A stretch of DNA of 11,815 nucleotides from Candidatus Opimibacter skivensis (lineage in GTDB: Bacteria > Bacteroidota > Bacteroidia > Chitinophagales > Saprospiraceae), in NCBI GenBank assembly GCA_016721905.1, contig JADKHH010000019.1, forward strand, positions 1-11,815. The letters are read 5' to 3'. Within the stretch, counting starts at the first letter, position 1. Each line of letters begins with the position of its first letter. The notes under the pieces are model-generated. The model was not told where the DNA came from and did no database searches. It was given only the letters and a program-made list of their open reading frames with translations. Made by a program: the position numbers and the translations under genes. Positions 8,481 to 11,815 of the stretch are shown here, piece by piece.

Positions 8481-8498
8481 TGATACTCAGCTCACAAT

Positions 8499-9695
8499 TC
8501 ACAACTCCATTGCTGCATGCCACGCTTGCAGAATCGCAGCCGTGCAAAACACCGGACTCGTAATACAATGCTGCCCGCTCCAACTTCCATTTGGATTCTG
8601 GGATTGTTTGAATTTAGGTTCGATGGATTGTCTCCATTTCAGCCATTCATCATGGCCTTGTTGGGCGAGTGCTTCGCTGGTCATCATGTAGGAGAGATAT
8701 TCCTCACCGCCATTGTTGCCGAATCCTTGCCAGATATCATCACTTTGCAATGTTTTGGTAGAGATTTGATTGACTTCATAGGATGTGGCCATGCGTTCAG
8801 CTTTGTCGCGGTCCATTCCTTTTGATTCCAGTTCGCGACTGATGGCATCTTTCTTGACTTTACCTGTTGAATAACTTGCAATCATTCCCGGAGAAACTAA
8901 TTCTTCAACTTCCTTTGATTCTTCTGATGTAGCACGTTGTGCACTGGCAGCAGCATACAATGGAACACCTGCAGCATCTTCTGCACGAACACCATCGATA
9001 GAGATATTGTCAGCCTGGTATCTTCTTGAATTTTCAATTGCTTTCTCATCTACATCGTATCGCCCTTGCGCTTGTTCAAGTGCATTGTTGGCCATCGCTG
9101 ATTGTAATACCGGAGCCCATCCGCCACCGGCCCATCCTCCGTCCGTATTCTGACTTCCCTGGATAAGGTTGATACAAATATCTGCTGCTTTGTCAATTTT
9201 ACTTTCAATGACAGGATCTTTTATTTGTTCTCTGATCTCTGTGAGAAATTGCAATGCCATCGACGCATCGATGTGTATGCCAAGCTTGACTTGTGGTTGT
9301 GTTCCTGTCAGTGATGTGATGCGTCCGTTGTCAGGTCTGTCTGCAATATCTTTCAGGATGCGGTCCAGTGCTTTTGTGATTTGATTTTTATACGGATTTG
9401 ATTCCAAAGGACCACCGGCCTTCATCAGTGCGAGTGCAGCAAATGCTGTAGTAGCAGGATCTGTTTGTACAGCATGTGGATCTGTGACATTCTGATATGT
9501 ATGCGAGCCCGCGCCCCAACCACCATTGGGTGATTGCGCTTCGACAAGCCACGTTACAGCATTTTGTTCCCATGCGGGTTGATCTGTAGGGGTATGCGTG
9601 ATTGGATTTTCAGGTGTTGTTTTTTCCGGATGACCGGCCAGTAATAAAATGAGACTACTTGCAATCCCAAGGACTGCCAGGTGCATTGAGTTCAT
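8499..9695 (-). CDS. Secreted prenyltransferase/squalene-oxidase (alpha/alpha-toroid) repeat protein
   Basis: 398 residues and fully open, the only long gene here without a frame break. ATG at 9693-9695 is chosen, with ATG 9683 a possible alternative. Residues 5-20 are a hydrophobic signal segment (HLAVLGIASSLILLLA) with no lipobox Cys, so export to the periplasm is likely. QW-like repeat motifs are QSPNGGWGAG (54-63), QNTDGGWAGGGW (182-193) and QNPNGSWSG (366-374). TDPATTAFAALAL (78-90) and the tail FGNNGGEEYLSYMMTSEAL (325-343) with HCITSPVFCTAAIL (376-389) match a conserved C-terminal pattern of this protein group, as I recall it. Residues 200-320 form a long charged, probably helical insert. 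No DxDD motif is visible, so substrate and activity are unknown. It lies directly upstream of the similar-sized lipoprotein toroid gene, separated by 255 bases of repeats and hairpins, and may be cotranscribed with it. Confidence 0.85.
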   Translation of the reverse strand: MNSMHLAVLGIASSLILLLAGHPEKTTPENPITHTPTDQPAWEQNAVTWLVEAQSPNGGWGAGSHTYQNVTDPHAVQTDPATTAFAALALMKAGGPLESNPYKNQITKALDRILKDIADRPDNGRITSLTGTQPQVKLGIHIDASMALQFLTEIREQIKDPVIESKIDKAADICINLIQGSQNTDGGWAGGGWAPVLQSAMANNALEQAQGRYDVDEKAIENSRRYQADNISIDGVRAEDAAGVPLYAAASAQRATSEESKEVEELVSPGMIASYSTGKVKKDAISRELESKGMDRDKAERMATSYEVNQISTKTLQSDDIWQGFGNNGGEEYLSYMMTSEALAQQGHDEWLKWRQSIEPKFKQSQNPNGSWSGQHCITSPVFCTAAILQAWHAAMEL

Positions 9696-9827
9696 GACAT
9701 TCAGCGTTTAAATGGTTAGACAAATACGGGTGACAGTCGAAGCCCGGATTATTTTATAGATGCAAGGCTGTGTACAATTGCATAAACCGTGTTTCTTCAT
9801 TAACGATATCTTAACGATCGCAATGTT

Positions 9828-9917
9828 AGATGCCAGACGTCAGATGCCAGATGCCAGACGTATTTTTTAGACGTCAGATGTCAGACATCAGACGTCAGAC
9901 ACGCAGACGTCAGACTC
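9828..9917. repeat. 7-base AGAYGYC array
   Basis: Heptamers in order: AGATGCC, AGACGTC, AGATGCC, AGATGCC, AGACGTA, then a TTTTTT interruption, then AGACGTC, AGATGTC, AGACATC, AGACGTC, AGACACGC, AGACGTC, AGACTC. The unit AGACGTC is nearly self-complementary (GACGTC), so the array can pair with itself in many registers. Confidence 0.85.
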
Positions 9918-9940
9918 TGTTCACGTAGTTTATTTTTTCT

Positions 9941-9968
9941 CGAAACTCGAAACTCGGCACTCGAAACT
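9941..9968. repeat. 7-base CGAAACT array
   Basis: Four heptamers in tandem: CGAAACT, CGAAACT, CGGCACT, CGAAACT. It is preceded by TATTTTTTCT and is unrelated in sequence to the neighbouring AGAYGYC array, although it has the same period. Confidence 0.75.
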
Positions 9969-10001
9969 AATTTTTCACACTCACCCACAATCCCCACACT
10001 T

Positions 10002-10049
10002 CTTACGCTCTTACGCTCTTACGGTCTTACGGTCTCACGATTCACGCCT
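10002..10049. repeat. 8-base CTTACGCT array
   Basis: Octamers in order: CTTACGCT twice, CTTACGGT twice, then CTCACGAT and TCACGCCT, grading directly into the 48-base repeat at 10051. The pairwise change of base 7 (C in the first two, G in the next two) looks like stepwise duplication. Confidence 0.75.
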
Positions 10050-10050
10050 C

Positions 10051-10098
10051 ATGGTTCGACCTGCATTCCTCATCCTTGTGCGACAGCTCACCAACCTC
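10051..10098 (-). repeat. 48-base interspersed repeat, copy B (inverted)
   Basis: On the plus strand it begins ATGGTTCGACCTGC and ends ACAGCTCACCAACCTC, the reverse complement of both ends of copy A at 6762-6809. The length is identical and the middle is diverged. It directly follows an 8-base array. Confidence 0.7.
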
Positions 10099-10184
10099 GT
10101 CTGACGACGACTATGATTTGTCTGTTATCCATGTTGCAGATCAATGATAAGTACTAATTTCATGTCTGGTAAAAATCCAACAAA

Positions 10185-10737
10185 ATGAAACTCAAGTTCA
10201 ACTCTCCTGTCATCCTCGGCTTTTCGCTCATCGCAGTGGCTGTATACTTTCTCGACAAAGTGATGGCAGGGACATTGATGCTTATTTCACCCTGGGTCAG
10301 GTGAGTACCTCCAGCCCGGCATCTATGCTTACTTTATTTACCATGTATTGGGTCATGCTAGCATCGAACATCTCATGGGCAATCTCACATTCATTCTGTT
10401 GCTGGGCCCGATAGTGGAGGAAAAATATGGGGATGCCCGCACGCTTTTCATGATGCTGATCACGGCCCTCGTAACAGGCATATTAAATCTGTTATTTTTC
10501 CATACCGGTTTGATGGGGGCTAGTGGAATTGTATTTATGTTGATCCTATTGGTCAGCTTTACCAATACCAAAAGCGGGGAGATACCGGTGACCTTTATCC
10601 TGATCGCCCTTCTGTTTATCGGCAAGGCATTGGAAAGCCTTAAGACCGACCAGATATCCCAGTTTGCCCACATCATCGGCGGCCTCTGCGGCAGCGTCTT
10701 CGGATTTATCAACCGCCGGGAGGCAAATAGCAGTTAG
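10185..10737 (+). CDS. Rhomboid-family intramembrane serine protease, interrupted by frameshifts
   Basis: ATG 10185 starts MKLKFNSPVILGFSLIAVAV, an N-terminal membrane segment, and this frame stops at TGA 10308-10310. A short middle frame reads AYFTLGQ, and the main frame resumes at EYLQPGIYAYFIYHVLGH and runs to TAG 10735-10737, for about 183 residues. Conserved rhomboid elements are HLMGN in the second membrane helix, GASG with the catalytic serine codon at 10522-10524, and AHIIGGLCG with the catalytic histidine codon at 10669-10671. The Ser-His dyad is intact, so the product should cleave transmembrane substrates in the inner membrane; the substrate is unknown. Two frame changes lie near 10275-10300 and 10306-10312. 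Reading only the main frame would truncate the protein at a TTG near 10348 and lose the first helix. No Shine-Dalgarno site is seen. Confidence 0.85.
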
Positions 10738-10773
10738 TAGTGAGTGGTTAGCGTGCAGTTTTCGGGCAAACAG

Positions 10774-10815
10774 CATCTGGCATCTGGCATCTGATATCTG
10801 GCATCTGATATCTGA
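10774..10815. repeat. 7-base array, reverse complement of the AGAYGYC family
   Basis: Six heptamers: CATCTGG, CATCTGG, CATCTGA, TATCTGG, CATCTGA, TATCTGA. Read on the minus strand these are CCAGATG-type units, the same family as AGATGCC at 8258 and 9828 but in the opposite orientation. It lies between the rhomboid gene and the small ORF. Confidence 0.75.
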
Positions 10816-10861
10816 AATATTGAATAATAACTATCTTAGCCGCAATTATTCAATAAACGCG

Positions 10862-10981
10862 ATGGAAAGCCAAAACTACGGTCGTAAAGGAAGTTGTTTC
10901 CTTAGATTTTTACTCTTAGTGATCCTTATTATAATACTCCTGATATGGGTTTATTATAAAAACTTCAGGCTTACATTCTAA
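10862..10981 (+). CDS. Possible 39-residue single-pass membrane peptide
   Basis: ATG 10862 to TAA 10979-10981. A basic, soluble N-terminus (MESQNYGRKG) leads into a strongly hydrophobic run of about 20 residues (FLRFLLLVILIIILLIWVYY), then KNFRLTF at the end. This is a plausible small membrane protein with its N-terminus in the cytoplasm. No family is recognised. It lies 124 bases after the rhomboid gene on the same strand and 15 bases before the convergent kinase stop, filling the space neatly. The frame is also open further upstream, but that extension reads through the heptamer array and looks non-coding. It could be a chance ORF. Confidence 0.45.
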   Translation: MESQNYGRKGSCFLRFLLLVILIIILLIWVYYKNFRLTF

Positions 10982-10996
10982 GCGTTCACTCCCTTT

Positions 10997-11815
10997 TTAT
11001 AATACCGGAGATTCGAAATTTACCAGTGCGGTAAACCTGTCGAGCCGCTCCTGTACCTCAAACACGCTCAGGTTTCGGAGGGCTTCTGTTCCGAATTTTT
11101 CAACACAGAAGGAGGCCATGGCTGATCCACAGATGATGCCCTGTTTGAGCACCTCAAAATTGATCATATCGCGACTGGCCAGAAAACCCATCAATCCTCC
11201 CGCAAAAGAATCCCCTGCGCCTGTCGGATCCTGAACTTCAGTCAAAGGAAGTGCCGGTGCAAAAAACACCTCGTTTTCGCCAAAAAGCAAAGCGCCATGC
11301 TCGCCTTTCTTGATCACCAGGTATTTAGGGCCCATCGCCAGGATGATTTCACTGGCCTTGAGCAAGGAATATTGGCCGGACAACTGCCGTGCCTCTTCGT
11401 CATTAATGATCAGCAGGTCAATATGGGACAAAACCTCCACTAACTCTTCCATGGCACTATCCATCCAGTAGTTCATCGTATCGAGGGCCAGCACCTTTGG
11501 GTGTATGTTCATTTGCTCAATCACGCTCATCTGGATCGCAGGTGTGAGATTTCCGAGCATGACAAATTCACTGTCGCGTTCTGCCGGGGAAAGGACCGGG
11601 TTGAAATCACCGAGGACATTCAGGTCGGTGACCAGGGTGTCGCGGGCATTCAGGTTGTGATGATACTTACCTGCCCAAAAAAATGATTTTCCACCTTCCA
11701 CGATTTTGATACCCGATGTATCCACACCTCTGCTTTCGAGGGCATCCAGTTCTCCCTGAGGAAATCTTCTCCTACGATGGATACAATCCTGATATCCCTG
11801 ACAAAATAGGATGCC
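10997..11815 (-). CDS. PfkB-family carbohydrate kinase (ribokinase-like), N-terminus outside window
   Basis: Cytoplasmic sugar or nucleoside kinase of the PfkB/ribokinase superfamily. The stop is TAA at 10997-10999. Visible from the right edge are SYFVRDIRIVSIVGEDF, then GELDALESRGVDTSGI, the central DLLIINDEEARQLSG segment (typical N-E-E motif) and LVIKKGEHGALLF. The signature DPTGAGDSFAGGLMGFL follows, where GAGD supplies the anion hole and catalytic Asp. About 270 residues lie inside; the missing start probably includes the N-terminal Gly-Gly motif of roughly 300-residue family members. One frame change near 11756-11765 separates GEDF from GELDALES and is best explained by one lost base. 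The GTG at 11725 is internal. The sugar specificity cannot be read from the sequence. Confidence 0.88.
   Translation of the reverse strand, partial: GILFCQGYQDCIHRRRRFPQGELDALESRGVDTSGIKIVEGGKSFFWAGKYHHNLNARDTLVTDLNVLGDFNPVLSPAERDSEFVMLGNLTPAIQMSVIEQMNIHPKVLALDTMNYWMDSAMEELVEVLSHIDLLIINDEEARQLSGQYSLLKASEIILAMGPKYLVIKKGEHGALLFGENEVFFAPALPLTEVQDPTGAGDSFAGGLMGFLASRDMINFEVLKQGIICGSAMASFCVEKFGTEALRNLSVFEVQERLDRFTALVNFESPVL

Larger units (their letters stand above)
9696..10184. other. Divergent intergenic region with short-period satellites
   Basis: This 489-base spacer separates the minus-strand toroid gene from the plus-strand rhomboid gene and should hold both promoters. Bases 9696-9827 and 10100-10184 are non-repetitive; I saw no promoter I could call firmly. 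The middle holds three unrelated short-period arrays (9828-9917, 9941-9968, 10002-10049) followed by an inverted copy of the 48-base repeat. No ORF of note. Confidence 0.65.

Noticed and set aside
8428..8825. Plus-strand ORFs opposite the end of the intact toroid gene
   Set aside because: Antisense shadows of the conserved C-terminal motif region, starting in the intergenic hairpin.
8499..9695. Catalytic terpene (squalene-hopene) cyclase
   Set aside because: The protein is about 400 residues rather than over 600, is exported, and has no DxDD acid motif; only the toroid repeat motifs are shared.
9828..10049. Repeat arrays as a CRISPR locus
   Set aside because: Units are 7-8 bases, contiguous and degenerate, with no unique spacers of 25-40 bases and no cas gene nearby.
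10130..10165. Bacteroidota -33/-7 promoter before the rhomboid gene (TTG at 10134 and TAATTTCA near 10154)
   Set aside because: The -7 element differs from TAnnTTTG at two key positions; too weak to call without a transcript start.
10353..10712. Minus-strand ORF opposite the rhomboid gene
   Set aside because: Antisense shadow of a gene with intact GASG and His motifs; no recognisable protein features of its own.

Overview
The window looks like Bacteroidota chromosome, most likely a Saprospiria-type lineage; this is inferred from gene content, not from a marker gene. The pointers are a large surface protein ending in the type IX secretion (T9SS) type B sorting domain, SprB-like and GCDS-type Cys repeats, a Bacteroidota-style S41 peptidase, and starts without Shine-Dalgarno sequences. 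No rRNA, tRNA, CRISPR array or transposase gene was seen.

Layout, left to right: the 3' end of a possible outer-membrane beta-barrel gene (+, to 281); a convergent S41 C-terminal processing peptidase (-, 305-1936); a repeat-filled spacer (1937-2411); a giant T9SS surface protein (-, 2412-6363); a second repeat-filled spacer with a minus-strand terminator (6400-7048); two secreted alpha/alpha-toroid (prenyltransferase/squalene-oxidase repeat) proteins in tandem (-, 7049-8243 and 8499-9695); a spacer of short-period satellites (9696-10184); a rhomboid protease (+, 10185-10737); a possible 39-residue membrane peptide (+, 10862-10981); and a PfkB-family sugar kinase running off the right edge (-, 10997-11815).

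Five of the six long genes are broken by single-base frameshifts, about 20 in all. The pieces join into normal conserved proteins, and compensating shifts sit next to catalytic motifs. One 1.2 kb gene is intact. Uncorrected sequencing or assembly error explains this better than decay, so the loci are annotated here as interrupted CDSs.

The most unusual content lies between the genes. Two spacers carry related hairpin units arranged as inverted pairs. Their arms differ between units but stay complementary (CTTGTTGGAGC with GCTCCAACAAG; GTTGCAGGAGC with GCTCCTGCAAC), like the REP/BIME elements of other bacteria. One unit is split by a 93-base insertion containing a 48-base repeat that recurs inverted 3.3 kb away. 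Nearly all spacers also hold degenerate 7- or 8-base tandem arrays, and the same sequence block begins at the stop codons of two unrelated genes. No metabolic or defence pathway links the genes; the shared theme is the cell envelope (surface adhesin, secreted toroid proteins, periplasmic and membrane proteases).
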